The notes below the pieces were generated by a model. The model was not told where the DNA came from. It saw nothing but the letters and a program-made list of their open reading frames with translations, and did not search any database. From the NCBI GenBank assembly GCA_034509925.1, contig CM067538.1:2727001-2791000 (forward strand): a DNA stretch of 64,000 nucleotides, in the 5' to 3' direction. The translations under genes and the position numbers were made by a program. This stretch comes from Hirudinaria manillensis (lineage: Eukaryota > Annelida > Clitellata > Hirudinida > Hirudinidae). Positions 23,001 to 38,777 of the stretch are shown here, in pieces. Numbering within the stretch: the first letter of the stretch is position 1; the number at the start of each line of letters is the position of its first letter.

Positions 23001-26000
23001 ATGGCCAAACTCCACCGCATGGTGCAACTCGACGACAGGCACGACACGAGCGTCTTCACGTTCCTGGTACCGTGCACGTCGCTGTTGCAGCGTTCGAGTC
23101 TCCAGGACAACTTCGCCAGGGACTTCGACCACGGCTGCCACCGCTGGAGCTTCGTGGCCAGCAGGACGCAGACGCACCTGGATCTCATGGTGGTCCTCAA
23201 GTCCTGCAGTTCCTACCTGAGCGTCGAGGTCGACCTGGCTTTTACTCTCATCAATCAGGTGCGTGATGGTGACGACGATGATGACGGCGGAGGTGGTGCT
23301 GACGATGATGAGGATGATGATGATGATGATGCCTATGACTACTGGCATGATGACGACGACGACGACGATGATGACGACGGCGGTGGTGACGAAGACGATG
23401 ATGGTGGTGGTGATGATGACGATGACTACCAGCATGACGATGATGTAGTGGCGATGATGACGACGATCATGATGATGGTGGTGATGATGATGAAACCTAT
23501 ATAATTAAAATTTAGTGACTAGCTCATATGTGGCGGAACGTGGAGAAATGACATTAATTAGTGGTAAATCAATTAACTCCAATTAACTTCAGTCACGTGA
23601 AACGTGAGTGACATTTGAAAGCCCCGTGTCGTCTGCTTCCAAATCATCCGTTCGCGCCTCGTCTGAGCGAAGTTTCTTTTTATTTTAAAAGATTTAATTT
23701 AATTTTGTTGGAAATATTCCAAGAAAATTGAAACATGAACAATAAAGAATAAAATAAAACGTAATAATTTCATAATTGCATAATAATAATAATTGCATAA
23801 TTTTCATACTCAAAATTATTCGAAGACTTCGTATCGTGTAAATATAATTAATTTTTTATTACAATGAAGCGCCAAATAAATTGTGGTTACTTTTCGTTGC
23901 CCTAACAATTCACTGGAGAATTATGTTTATTAATTATTTTGAAATGGAAAATAATTATATAAATTATTTATTATAATTATTTATTATAATTATTTTAAAT
24001 TATAAAATGAAGGTTGAAATCAACCATCCGATCTTTTTTATTTTTAGATTTTTCAACCGTCTCTTGGGTTGCCAAACCCCAAGACGTGATTGTAGCGGAT
24101 ATGAATATTAATTAGAAGGGAGGGGCTTATCCAGGGAATAAGGGTGGAGCTCGGTGCTTTGGAAGGTTTATAGTAATTGCTTCGCTAAAGGAGAGTTTGA
24201 ATGAATGAAAAAAAAAAGAATAATTAATTATAAATATGAATATAAATAAATATAAATAAATATAATTAATTAATAACTAGAAATAAAAATATAATATAAA
24301 ATATAAATACAAAAATATAAATAAATAAATAAAATTAATTAATTAATAACTAGAAATATCTACATAATATGAATCTAATAATCATTGGCTAAATTAATAA
24401 TAAAATATTTTCTCGATTTTTATTTCCGAATAATTTTGTAAATTATCTTTCTTAATCATATTTCATCTTTCGTTTCTAAATTTCATTTCCAACTTATATT
24501 TCATAATAATTAATTTATATTACAATGATTTATTAACTTTAGTTTATTATTAATTTATTATTATTATTATTAATTTTATTAAAATTCTTTGAAATTTTCA
24601 AGGCATTCGTTAAAAATCAGCAGCTTATATTTTCAGTGAAAATGACATCCAACCATTCATTAGTTGAACGTTTATTTCTCTGCGAAGGCGAATTAAATGC
24701 TAAAAGATTTTTAAAATAATTTTTAATTTTATAAAATAATATTTTTAAATATTTTTAAAATAATATTTTAAAATATTTTTAAAATAATATTTTAAAATAT
24801 TTTTAAAATAATATTTTAAAATATTTTTAAAATAATAATTTCAAATATGTTTTAGGTTTTATGGGTATTTCTGCTTTATTTATTTGATTCTTTGTTGTCA
24901 TTTCTGTTTAATTGCGAAGAATTTGTTTTAAATGTTTCTTTTTTAAAAAGATTTTTACGATTAATAAGATAATAATTTTTAAAAATAATTTTTAATAATT
25001 AAAAATCAATTCCCAATAAAACATTGGCTTCCTCGGGCTTTACATTTTTTTATTCAGTTTCAATGCACTGAAGTTCAGAAGTTGTTTGTGGTGTTTCTTT
25101 CAACGTTTCACTCCATCCATCAACTCCACCTCAACCCACGCTCCCCACTGGGGACTCCCCCGAGAGGGAGGAGGCAAGTCTCCATTGGAAACTTCCAGTT
25201 GTCCATCAATTTTTTAAGGCTCGCCTGGAGCTAAAATATTAAATAATGGTTGTAATCAACCCATGTTTCAACCACGAGTTACATTATTCAATCAAAGATG
25301 CTTTGAATAGTCACCATTTTATAAAATAAATGTTAAAAAGGCCGTTATAAGTTATTTAATCGAATAAATAGTTTTAAAATATTTAAATTATAATTTAAAT
25401 TAAAATATTTAAATTATTTAATCGAGTAAATATTCACATACATTTCCTTGAATCAATAATGTCTGCATTTCTCTTCGCCATTACAATAATGGCACTACTT
25501 AGTAGTCGGTGTTCACGTGACGATCATTATCATCATCGCCATCATCGTCGTCATCTTCACGGAAGGAGTCTTAAGAGAAGAAATGGAAATAAATCCACTT
25601 GAGGCAATTTATGAAAGGAAAGAGAACAGGATGTGTGGAGCTGAACGCCTGGATTAATTCATGAATGGACGGTTTGATGAAAGATTGATTGAATGGTTGA
25701 TTGAACGATTTGATGAATGATTGATTGAACGGTTGACTGAATGAATGATTGATTGAATGAATGATTGAAGGCTTAACGACGACTTCATTAACAACAAATT
25801 CACTTATACTATAAGGATAACTTGATTTTACAATCGTTGATAATGCAAGACTTTTAATAAATATTCATGACAATTCACAAATAATGCATATTCAAGCCAA
25901 TTCATAAATATTACATTTTCAACAAATATAATTAATATTGCGCGTAACTTCAATTCACTAATATTACCTTACACCTAACCAATTCACCAAATATGCATGA

Positions 26001-27675
26001 TCAGTAAATATAATTTATGCCACTATACTGTACACAATTCTCCAGCAATGCACACCCATGCATTGAATTCACCACAGGACCACTACACCAGGAACGAAAA
26101 GGGGCGTCTGTTGAACGTGAAATATTCGACAAACAACGAGACCCAGGGTCTCAAGAACTTCTGCTCCTTGGATGACCTCGAAAGGGGAAACTTCAGGGCT
26201 TTGCAGGGCACGGGGTGGTTTGTCATTGAACTTGAAATGAAGAATCAAAAGTCGTTCTTTGAGCAGGTCAGTCGGGCCGGTGGTGATGATGATGATGGTG
26301 ATGACGAAAAGAACGACGACGACGATGATGTTGATGATGACGATGACAAAGACGATGACGATGGTAGAAATAATTCCCTAATTAGCATTTTAAATCCAAA
26401 AAAAAAAGCATTTTAATGATCCAAAAGCAGGACTGGAAGATGATATTTGAGAAGCTCCTAGGATTGAAGATGAGTGCAAACGTATTTTGTGACGTGACAT
26501 GCTTTGTGTGCTCGGTTATGCTTCACCATAGTTTATTATATTGCTATTATATTTGCTTTATTATATTTTATTATGCCATAATTTTAGCGAGGGTCGTATA
26601 CAATATATTAATGCGGGCAATATCGATGCTACTGCTACTAACGATGACAGTGAGGATGATGACGAAGACTACGACGACAACGATGATGATGATGATAATG
26701 ATGGCGACGATGATGATGATGATGACGATGATGATGATGATGATGACGATGATGATGATGACGACGATGATGATGATGATGATGACAACCATGATGGCGA
26801 TGGATTGCAATCATTACAATCGTCTCAAAAACCAACCGAGCGTAAAATCGTTCAAAATTTTAAATCTCCCCGAAAGATGATTGATGGCCGTCAAATATTA
26901 TTTCAAATAATTACCACGATATTTTTATTATTTTAAATATTACTAAAAATAATTATTTCAATTATTATTTAATATTATTATTTCAATTATTATTATTTAA
27001 TATTATTATTTCAATTATTATTTAATATTATTTCAAATACCATTTAAAATAATTTTCGCGATAATATTTTAAATACCTCTCGCTGTGATCATCGTCTAAC
27101 AACATATAATATTATTTTTGTTGTTGTTGTATGTTGTTGTTGAGCTAAACTTAGCACACGACTTTATCGGACGTCCTTGACCTTCATAATCATAACCAGC
27201 ACTAATTTCCTTTGACGAGTAGGTTGATGTTTGGACAAGTTAATAAAATAAATAAATAAATAAATAAATAAATATTAATCTAAATATAATATTTTCTGTT
27301 AACGACGTCATCCTGGTCTTCGTCGTCGTCATCATCAACATCATCAGCATCATCATCATCATAATCATCACCAACTTCGTTTTCCTCATTCTTTCATCTG
27401 CACCTCTTCCTATTGATTGACACAGGTGAAATGGTGAGAAGCATGATGACTACATCATCATCATCATCATCGTCAACATCATCATCATCATTAGCTGTGC
27501 GATCCTGCTATTACTTAAAACAATGGAAAACGTTAATAATCCTTCAGTTATCCATCCATCCATCCATCCATCCATCCTTCCATCCATCCATCCATCCTTC
27601 CATCCATCCATCCATCCATCCATCCATCCATCCATCCATCCATCCATCCATCCATCCATCCATCCATCCATCCAT

Positions 27676-27711
<36 letters not shown>

Positions 27712-28318
27712 CCATCCATCCGTCCATCCATCCATCCGTCCATCCGTCCATCCGTCCATCCATCCATCCGTCCATCCGTCCATCCGTCCATCCGCCCATT
27801 CGTCCATCCGTCGGACTCTTCAACCGTGACATCTCTCAATCATTTCCTCAAAAACCTGAAAAATAAATTTAAAAAATAATTTTCTTTCTGAGAATTTTTT
27901 GAACCATTTGAAAAGAATGAACCCTCCTCAAAATAAAAGTTGCAATTTTTTTTAATATTAAGAATAATTTTAAAATAAATTCGAATTGAAATTAAAATAT
28001 AATTATTATTATTATTATAAATATTTAGACGATCATTATTTCCGCTGCAAGAAAAATTTAAATCAATAGATTTAAATTATAATAAACAGATATAAATAGC
28101 ATCAGATATAGTAAATATTAATATCAATAATAATAATAATAAACATAAAACAAATAAGTTACATAATTAAAATTTAAATATATTATTATTTTTCTTAAAG
28201 AATAATTTAATTTTCGAATCATCAACTGTCATCGTTGATGACTCCATGATCATCATTACCACTCTCATCGTCGTCATCATCATCATCATCGACATTTTTG
28301 TTTTATTTCATTTCTTAA

Positions 28319-28359
<41 letters not shown>

Positions 28360-31300
28360 GCCATAACGAGGAAAAAATTATCATTCGCAATACGATGAAA
28401 ATGACGACAAATGTTTTTTTGCTTCTTTGCTTAAAAATTGTTTGAAAAAATAAATTTTAAAACAAAGTTTAAAATTTTTTAGCATCTTTCTCACTGAAAT
28501 CCAGCATTGCAAACCAAGTCCCAATGTTTGCCTATAACGACGACGACGACGACGACGATGGTGATGGTTTGATTGAAGATAAATGAATGATTAAAAAATA
28601 AATATATGACGATGACGCCTACGACGATCATGACGATGAAGACGATGATGACTGCGACAATCTTCTGCGAATGCCCCGAGGAAAACATGGTTGACCTTCA
28701 ATCAAGTGACCTTGACATCAGGGTGACGACGACGACGTTGATGATGGTGGTGGTGATGACGATGGCGATGCCCTCGAGCGAACACGGAGATGTTGCTAAC
28801 GACGTTTCAAACATCCATTTGAACTCTCGAACTTCCTGCACTCGTCAACCTCTCGAGGCTATAATTAGAAACAAACTTTTTATTTTTATCCGCGGGGGAA
28901 CTTCCAAGGCGTTGTTGTTGTTGTTGTTGTTGCTATTTTTGTTGTTGTTGTCGTCGTTGTTGTTGTCGTCGTTGGTGGTGGTCGTGGTGGTGGTGGTGGT
29001 CGTGGTGGTGTTGCTGGTGGTGGTGATGATGATGATGGCGTTTTAGACCAAGACGTAGAAATAGAATCCAAGGGCTTTTTTCTGGATTTAAATTCTGACA
29101 TTTAATACGAAAATACGGAAATTAATTTCCTCGAAGGTGAAAATCTGGATTAAAAATGGATCCTAACAAATGCAAGGATTCATCTCGTGTGGCGGACCTT
29201 TTTTTATTTTATAAACGTGGGAGGAGGAAGACATTTGTAAGGAAGATGGTTTCAGTTTTAAAAACATTAAAATATTTATATTAAAATATTTACATCAAAA
29301 TATTTATATTAAAATATTTACATTAAAATATTTATATTAAAATATTTACATTAAAATATTTATATTAAAATATTTACATTAAAATATTTATATTAAAATA
29401 TTTACATTAAAATATTTATATTAAAATATTTACATTAAAATATTTATAATAAAATATTTACATTAAAATATTTATATTAAAATATTTACATTAAAATATT
29501 TATATTAAAATATTTACATTAAAATATTTATATTAAAATATTTACATTAAAATATTTATATTAAAATATTTATATTAAAATATTTACATTAAAATATTTA
29601 TATTAAAGTATTTACATTAAAATATTTATATTAAAATATTTACATTAAAATATTTATATTAAAATATTTACATTAAAATATTTATATTTACATTTAGACG
29701 TTTAAATGTCAAAATTATTTTCAAACATAGAAAATTGTACATTTAAATAATTGTTGAATATTGATATTAACATTAAAATATCCAAATATTTTCAAATATT
29801 TACATTTAAATTTATAAATTTATAAATATTTATTTTAAAAATTGATATTAACATTTCTAATTTATAACTCTTCAGCTATTTTCCAATATTTATCTTTAAA
29901 TATTTATTTTAAAAAGTTATTTTAAAAATTGCTATTAACAATACACTGTTTTAAAGATTTCGCTGACTACCTGCTGACAATGCGGTCAACCTTTTTGTGA
30001 CAAATTAAATCCTATTTATTGTTAAATGTTTATTAAATGCAATGATTTTAACGTTATTATTATTTAAACATTTATTTAATTAAATAATTATTATTTTAAC
30101 TACATAAATAATTAGTTTGACATAATTATATTATTATGAATAACATTCATTTATTTCATAATATTGACAATATTTATTTACCAACAATAACCTTGCCTAC
30201 TCTACATACACAGTATATTAAATATTAATTATCATTTATTATTTTTATTATTATTATATCATTTATTATTATATTATTTATTATATTATATAATTTATTA
30301 TTATTATTATCATTATTATCATTATTACTACTGCTACTACTATATATAATCCCATTTGTACCTGTTAACCTCTTACTCTTTCTATGGCTTCCATCATAGA
30401 ATCAAAGCGAGGAAATTAAATAAATAAATGAATGATTAAGTAAATAAATAAAATAAAATCCCAAATTCATTTCAAAAAACATTTGTTTAATTTAATTTAA
30501 AATTCAATTTAAAATGCTCTGTTTCCTGTCATTCAAAGAATCTTTGCTTAATAATACTAATATTATTATTTTAATATTAATTTATCAATAAAAAATTATT
30601 TTTAAATTAAATTAAAATTAAAATTTCATTTAATAATACTTTTTAAAAAATCTTAAATTGTATTTAAAGTTTTAAGTTTTTTTTTTACTTTTTCTGAGGT
30701 TTAGCTTTGAAACATCATCATCGTCATTATCATCCCCATCACAATCATCATTGTCGTCGTCATCATCATTATCATCGTCCTCGTCGTCGTCATCACCTGT
30801 TGTTTTTGATTAAAAGACACCTTGATTGATTGCTTCATCAATTCACCTGGATTTTCAAAAGTAATGTTTTTGAAACTTTTTGAAAATTCAATTATGCAAG
30901 AATTGCAAGATATTTCAGAAAGTTTTTCTCGAAAATTTAAGGGTTTTTAATTATAAATTGTAAATAACGTTAAAATTAATATTATATTACTATATTATTA
31001 TAGTAATATAATATTAATTATTATATTGCACAAAAAAGTATTTTTAAAAAATAATTTAAACAATGGCTTCATTATAATTGCAATTTAAATTATTATTTTT
31101 TTAAATATTTTTACTTAAATTCCTGGAAAGAAAGGAATGTCAGCGAGGAATTTAAGAATCAACATTTTATTTATTTTTATTTATTTTTTATTTTTTACTT
31201 CGTTAAATATTAATTTTTTTAAATTTAAATTTAAGTTTCAATTTCATCCATGTAAGGTGGCCATCAAGGACATCTCAAGGTTAATTCAAAATGACTTTTA

Positions 31301-33570
31301 CCGCTTGAAATAAATTTATTTTTCCCTCATTAAAATTAATTATATAAAAAAACATACTTATAAAGAGTCATAAAGAGCACGTCATAAAGATAGGACAGGT
31401 TCGTGAATCACAAGATTTCTATCTCTATCTTTAAAATTACCGTTAAACTTTTGCCAAATGCTGATTTTAACGATCACAAGAAAGTAATTAATTAGTATTC
31501 AATAAAATTTAACAATAAAATTTGAATATTGATGAGAAACCACCAAGAAACGCTTTTGATGTTGTTTCTCGGACTTTCCTCAAAGGAGTATGGGTTACCT
31601 TTCGTTGTGGAACAAATTTTTTATTACAATTTTCACAAAAGTTCATTAACATAATAAGACTCCTTATAGACTTGATGTCAGTAACATGTTTATAAAAGAA
31701 AATACCGATTGCTAACGTTATTATTGATGGGTTTAGGAAAGCAACTTAGTGATATTGAAAGAGGACAAATTCTTGCCTTTAAAGACTTGAATTTATCAAT
31801 TTCTGAAATTTGTAGGAGGATGAATCGCTCTAGAAATGTTATTAGTCGTTTTTTAAGTGATCCTCAAAATTATGGAACAATTTGTTCCCCTGGAAGACCC
31901 AAAAAACTGGATGAACGTCAGAGAAGGGTCATCTTTCGTGAAGCTTCCAAGGGGCTCAGTTCAACAAAGGACTTAAAAAAATAGCTTGAACCCGAATGTC
32001 AGTCGATCGATAATATTGAGGCGTGGTTTCCTAAAGTTTGTTAAGCATCAGCACGAGCCGCTTCTGACGGAGGCCCTTAAGAAGTTCCGACTGAACTGGG
32101 CAACGGAGATGTTGGATTTGGACACTAACTGGAACTTCATTATTTTTCAGGTGAAAAGAAATTTAACTTAGATGGTACAGATGGATTCAAATATCGTTGG
32201 CATGATGTCAGGAGATCCAAAAAATAATTTTTTTAAAGAAATTTTGGAGGTCGCTCAGTGATGGTCTGGGCTGCCGTTTTCTCTCGAGGTTCATCAGAAC
32301 TTGTGATCTTAGAGGGGAAGCAAAACTCTGCCAAATATGTTGAAACTCTGGACCATCATTTGTTCACATTATGTGACAAATTTGGAAGTGAAAGGGTCAT
32401 CTTCCAGCATGACAATGCCCCTCTATACACGGCAAGATCAACCAAACTTTTTTACTAGGAAAGGAATTTGGAGGTACTCATGTGGTCATCTCGCTCCCCA
32501 GACTTAAGCCCCATCGAAAACGTGTGGGGATTGCTTGCCAGGAAAATATAGTGATATATTTATTACAATGGCAAGCAATATTCCATCATTTAAAAGCTGA
32601 AAGACTCTTTGGAAAAGGCCTGGAAAGAGCTGGACGAAGACAGCTTAAAACCTTTCCTGGATTCATTAAAAAACAGAACTAAAGAGGTAATTATGAAGAA
32701 AGGAGACAAAACTCATTCTTGACTTTCATATAAATCATAATTTAAATGTTTAAATCCAATAAATTTCAAAATTTATGCTCCACAGTGTTCTTCTTGATGT
32801 GTGCAATTTCGAGGATTTCCAGCGTTTTGTTAAATTCTCACAAAATAATTATTTTATAATAAATACAATAAATTTGATAAATCTGTAAATATAACGTTTT
32901 TTTACTGTATCATATCAAACAATGGTTTACATAACTCCACTGCTTGGAATGACCTCGTCAAAATATGCACCTGTTCTATCTTTATGACGGGCACTGTAAT
33001 TACTGAGTTAATTGAATTATTGATTGAATCGATCAACCAACCAGTCATTGATTGGACGACACCGTCAATCAAGCGCATATCGGGGATGCAATATCTCGAA
33101 CTTCATCGTCGTCGTCGTCGTCGTCACCTTCTTCACGTGACGAGAAACAAATGAAGAACGCTTTAAGAATAAATTGGCGGTGGATTTAAATATTCGAGGA
33201 AATCAATGAAAGGAAGGAAGTGCTTCACGTCCAGCAGGTTGTTAGGAGAAAAGAACAATCATCATCATCATCATCGTCATCGTCGCCATCGTCATCGTCA
33301 TCGTCGTCGTCATCGTCATCATCATATTCGTCGTCATCATCATCGCCATTATCATCGTCGTCGTCTTAATGGCCACGTTATCATGGAGTAAGAAGGAAAG
33401 TGAATAATGAATGATAAGACCTTCCACCTGCCTCTTTGCATCAGAAACAAACGAACTCAGAAACAGCGAAAGGATAATAAGTTCAAATAAATAATTTATA
33501 TTTTACAAATTGTCGAATAATATTAATTTAGATAATATCAGTAATATTAATAATATTAGCAATAATAACA

Positions 33571-33609
<39 letters not shown>

Positions 33610-34701
33610 GCATTGATATTTGATATCTGATGATGAGTTTTAAAAACTTTGAATTCTGGGCGATCACAACCCTTCAACAAGCGATTGCGTATACAAACGA
33701 CAATAGCACAAACAACAAGACAAACAAAGCAACGCAAACAACAAGACAAACAGCAACATAAGCAACAAGGCAAACAGCAGCATCACAAACAAAACAAAAA
33801 AAAACACAACACGACAGACAGACAGGCACTATATCAGCATCTGCTTCCCTTAAACCACATCAACCGGCAAACTGCTTGCAGCACGAAACCTCCGAAATAT
33901 CTGGAAAAAGTCGACCGTGGATTTACAAGTGATTGGTTTTTAAATCCCAGAAATAATTATATCGAATATTATTTTTAATATAATATAATATAATATAATA
34001 TAATATAATATAATATAATATAATATAATATAATATAATATAATATAATATAATATAATATAATATAATATAATATAATATAATATAATATAATATAATA
34101 TAATATAATATAATATAATATAATATAATATAATATAATATAATATAATATAATATAATATAATATAATATAATATAATATAATATAATATAATAATTTT
34201 TGTCCACTCATTAATGAACTGCTATTAAATGAATAATAATTAGGATTACAGCAACAAGCAACATAATTACAACAACATAGTTACAATATCATAATTATAT
34301 TGACGCAATTATAAAAATTATAATTATAAAGACTTAATTATACTATCATAATAACTATAATAACGCCATCAATATAACAGCCATATAACAGCACGGCTAC
34401 AAGACGGGCCATAGTTATAATAACATAATTATAACGGCATAAATTATAAGAACACAATTATAACGGCATAATTATAATAACGCAATTATAACGGCATAAA
34501 TTATAAGTACATAATTAATATTACAGCATAATTATAATAAGAAGACGGTGAATGTAAAATTGGCCACCTTGTTATGCAAATGTTCCTTTGGTGCAACTCG
34601 ACTTTAAGTGGTCCATGTTTTACTGGGACTTGCCACGGATGCTGTATGACTGTCATCAATTTGTTCCTTTAAAACGTTCGTTGTTGTTGTTGTTGCTGCT
34701 G

Positions 34702-34737
<36 letters not shown>

Positions 34738-37700
34738 CGTCGTTGTCGAGTATAAATAAATAAACATAATGTAAAGCAGCCTTGAATATTTTTATTAACA
34801 GCTTAATATTCGAAAAAAATTATTAAAAAGTGTAAAAAAATAATTACCAATAATTTCCTGGTTGGGGGATTGGTCAAATAAACCCGAACGCACCCGGATG
34901 TAGCAGCCTCCGTGGCGTCATCTATAATTTATTTATAATTTTTCTCCATAATTATATCCGCCAAGCACCTGTTGTGACGCCACAGAAGATAATTATCACA
35001 GACGTTTATAATAATTTATAATAATTATAATATTATAATATAATATAATAATTAATAATTATTATAATGTTATAATATAATAGTTCAATAGAGTAATTGT
35101 AATCGTTGGTGATTCTGTTACGATGGATTGTAATTGTTATAATTTCAAGGAATTTAATATATATTATATTTTATATTTTTAATAAGTTCATGAGGACAAC
35201 TACCGATGATGATGGTGATGAGGATTATGACGACGACGATGGTGATGACGATGACGAAGATGACGGTGGTGGTGATGATGATGGTGATGATGATGGTGAT
35301 GACGATGGTGATGATGATGATGATGATGGACCACAGTGCTGCTACTGACAATGTTATGATGAAATATAACAACAACAACAACAATGGCGTTATTGATGAC
35401 CACACACAAAGAAGCATTTGAAAGTAGGACGGAAGAGGTGAATAAGAAAATAAGAAGTAATGGATCGATGGTTGAAAGAAAGAATAATGATGATGGGGCA
35501 ACAGACTGACCGAAGAATTTCTTTGTAAACCTCTTGTTGCTAGTGTTGTTCTATGTATGCGTTGGTGTTGTTGTGAGTGTCATTCTGTACATGAGTTGGA
35601 ATTGTTGTGAGTGTTGCTGTGAGTGTGGTTCTATATATGCGTTGGTGTTGTTGCGAGTGTTGTTCTGTTCATGAGTTGGTATTGTTGTGAGTGTTGTTCT
35701 GTGCATGAGTTGGTATTGTTGTGAGTGTGGTTCTATATATGCGTTGGTGTTGTTGTGAGTGTTGTTCTGTTCATGAGTTGGTATTGTTGTGAGTGTTGTT
35801 CTGTGCATGAGTTGGTATTGTTGTGAGTGTTGTGGTGTTGTTGTGAGCGTGGTTCTATATATGCGTTGGTGTTGTTATGAGTGTTGTTCTGTTCATGAGT
35901 TGGTATTGTTATGAATATATTCATTCGATTTTTCTCCTTATCTTAGTATTTGCATTTGTTTGTGTTTGTCTTGAGAAGATGATCCATTTGTATTTATAAT
36001 ATAATATATATATAATAAACAATAAATATTATTTAAATATTTAAAAAGACTTTTAAACGATCCAATAAATCATGCATTATTAAAATATTAAAGTTTATAT
36101 ATTTAAACTTTATTGCTTAATTGCCTCTAAAATTTAATCCACGTGAAAAATGAAGGTTTAAGTTTATTTGTCGTAAAATGATTTCATGTTCGGACTTTCT
36201 TTCCTCATTCAACTCATCAGGATTACGTCACGTGGGTTGTCCACGTGCAACTTTCATCTCAATCTATTTATTTATCATTTATCAAACAATTGTTTTTAAT
36301 CAAATTCAATTCGAAATTCGGTTTATTTTTCAGATAAATTTAGCAAATATTTAATCCGTTAATTTTCATATGGTTTTGTTTTTAACGTGACATTTTCTGA
36401 ATTTTAAATCATTATTATTTTTTAAATAATTAAATTGAATTTACGTTGTTAAATAGGAAATATTGCAAAAAATATAAATTAATTAATTCTAAAATCACAT
36501 TAAATTAAAAAAGTGATTTAAAAAAAAATTGAAATATTTGAAATTAATATTTATTTGTGCTCATAACCATCATCAACCATCATCTTCAATCATTACAATC
36601 ATCATCATCATCATCACCAAAACCAAAGTCATCATCATCATAGTCGTCGTCATCATCATAAAATTCCTGCCGCGATAGAAGTGCACCTTGGTTCCTAAAA
36701 CACTTTCAGACAGATTTCCCTCGGTTCAAAGGAAACGATTTTAAGATAATTTTACAAAATTATTGTCATAAATGGTCAAAAATCAAATTAAACTCAACCT
36801 TCGAATATTTTAAAACGTAAATTCCTCATTAATGATCTACGAATTAATATAAAATATTTTAATTCAGTAATAAATAAATAAATAATTTAAATTTAATTAA
36901 TTAAATTCGAATTAAACGCAAATAATATTAAATTATTTAAATGTTTAAATTCTTTTTCATTATTATTAAATAATTAATTCATTTAAAATTTAAATCAAAA
37001 GAATTTTCAGAAGTTGAAAACGTTCTCAACACACGTCAATATAAAATTCTCAATGGTCACCATTTTGGTCGTGTGTTTTTTTTAAATTATCGTAATTTTA
37101 AACGCAATAATATATTTATATATTATGTATTATTAATATTATATTAACATATTTATATATTATATATTAATAATTTATTAATATATTATGAAATATTCAT
37201 ATACTGAATATATTATATTCATTTACATTGGTATACATTGGTATATTTACATAAATACATAATTAACTTAAAATAAACATAACAAGTTGAAGTAACTCAT
37301 GAATATTCATTACACCAAATATGCACGTGACCAGCCAACCATCAACCAATCAAAACTCTCTCCTCCGGCCAATCCCTTCTTCTCAAATATTTAAATTCAA
37401 TTTCCCGCCATCCCGTCATCACGTGACCATCCTTGGAGCGCACTGGAATCTTCTTTCATTTAAATTTTATTTCGCGTTTTATTACATTAAATTTAATTAA
37501 TTATTTTTTAAAATATTTTAATAAAATAAAGAAATAAAAAAAAATAATGTTTTTAAAGAATCTAATCAAAGTTTTAAAATGAGCTCTGTATTTAATCAAA
37601 TTGTTTGCTATTGTAATAATGTAATTATTAATATAATATTATAAATAACGTAATTAAAAATTAATGTTGTTTCTTGTTGTAGGGCTAATAATTATTATTA

Positions 37701-38742
37701 TTGTACGTAATGTTCGTCTAATATCATATTCCATAATATTAATAATAATAATAATAATAAATACTTTATAAACTATTAAATATTTACTATTTAATAAAAT
37801 AACTTTAACCAATATAATTATTATATAATAAATATTATAAATAATAAATTAAAATATATTATAATTATTATATATTATTATTATTGTCATAATTAGATTT
37901 GTTCATAAAAGAATAACGCCTTAAAGTGAATTAAACATAACCTTAAAATTATTTAAAATTTAAATTCATTGATTGTATTCAACCGATCTTCAAAGACGTC
38001 CCAACGTCTCTTAACCGGATGTGAAGGCACTTCTTAATCGATGCCTATCTGTATACCTGCCCGCCTCGTGAGCGGCCCGCTGCAGTGCGGGCCGGGTGCC
38101 GAACACGGCCCGTTGCCATCACCAAACCGTGCAGGAATCACCATCCACCTGAATGCATTTTCTGAACAAACTCAGTCTTTTCATTTTTTTCTTTCTTTCT
38201 TTCCATCACGAAAATCCACGAATAAAATGAAAAGGTTAAATAAATGTTCCCAGGAAATTCCGCTTTTAACTTGGTTTCAGTTTCCGTTTCGATCATCATT
38301 TCGAACTTTTAAGACTTTAACGTTCTTGCATTTTTTACATGTTTTTTTATTTTTGAAAATAAAATATAAATATTGTTAATGTGGATAATTTTGAAAAATT
38401 ACATAACTATATATTAACTTAAGTTGTCAAAGGACATGTATTGCCTGATGATGACGACAACAACGACGATGACGACGATGATGATGATGATGAAGACGAC
38501 GTTGTTGGTGACGGTGATGATAATGATGATGATGATGATTGAGCTTATAACTCACTCAGAAGAGAATTACAAACAGCCATTCATCAATGTCCTCGCAGAC
38601 CACCATCATCGTGAGCATCATTATCATCACCAAAAGGTTTCGAATTATTCTTCAAATTTATTATTGTTAAATTAGGTTAAATAAGTTAAAATTAACAGCA
38701 ATAATAAAAGTCAATATAAGCGGATTAACAACTAGAATTACA

Positions 38743-38777
<35 letters not shown>

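Larger units (their letters stand above)
26267..31372 (+). other. Left part of the large MATH-gene intron
   Basis: Mostly satellites: GAT/GAC tracts at 26280-26360 and 26640-26800, CCAT/CCGT array at 27541-27810, (ATT)n at 28320-28360, GTT/GGT at 28910-29035 and a 14/28-bp array at 29267-29690. No exon that I can support. Confidence 0.6.

Noticed and set aside
22776-23435. 219-codon minus-strand frame opposite the first MATH exon
   Set aside because: It is the shadow of a GC-rich exon plus the flanking CAC and GAT repeats; the plus-strand exon has matching splice phases.
26541-26936. Acidic (poly-Asp) frame
   Set aside because: GAT/GAC microsatellite inside the MATH-gene intron.
27413-27879. 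His-Pro-Ser-Ile and Trp-Met-Asp-Gly repeat proteins
   Set aside because: The CCAT array is open in several frames on both strands, as expected of a 4-bp repeat.
27549-29690. CRISPR-like array
   Set aside because: Contiguous short-period satellites without unique spacers, in a eukaryotic intron.
33923-34211. Ile-Leu-Tyr-Tyr repeat protein
   Set aside because: Frame through (TATAA)n.
35551-35924. His-Asn-Thr-rich repeat proteins
   Set aside because: Reverse frames of a minisatellite; no start or splice context.
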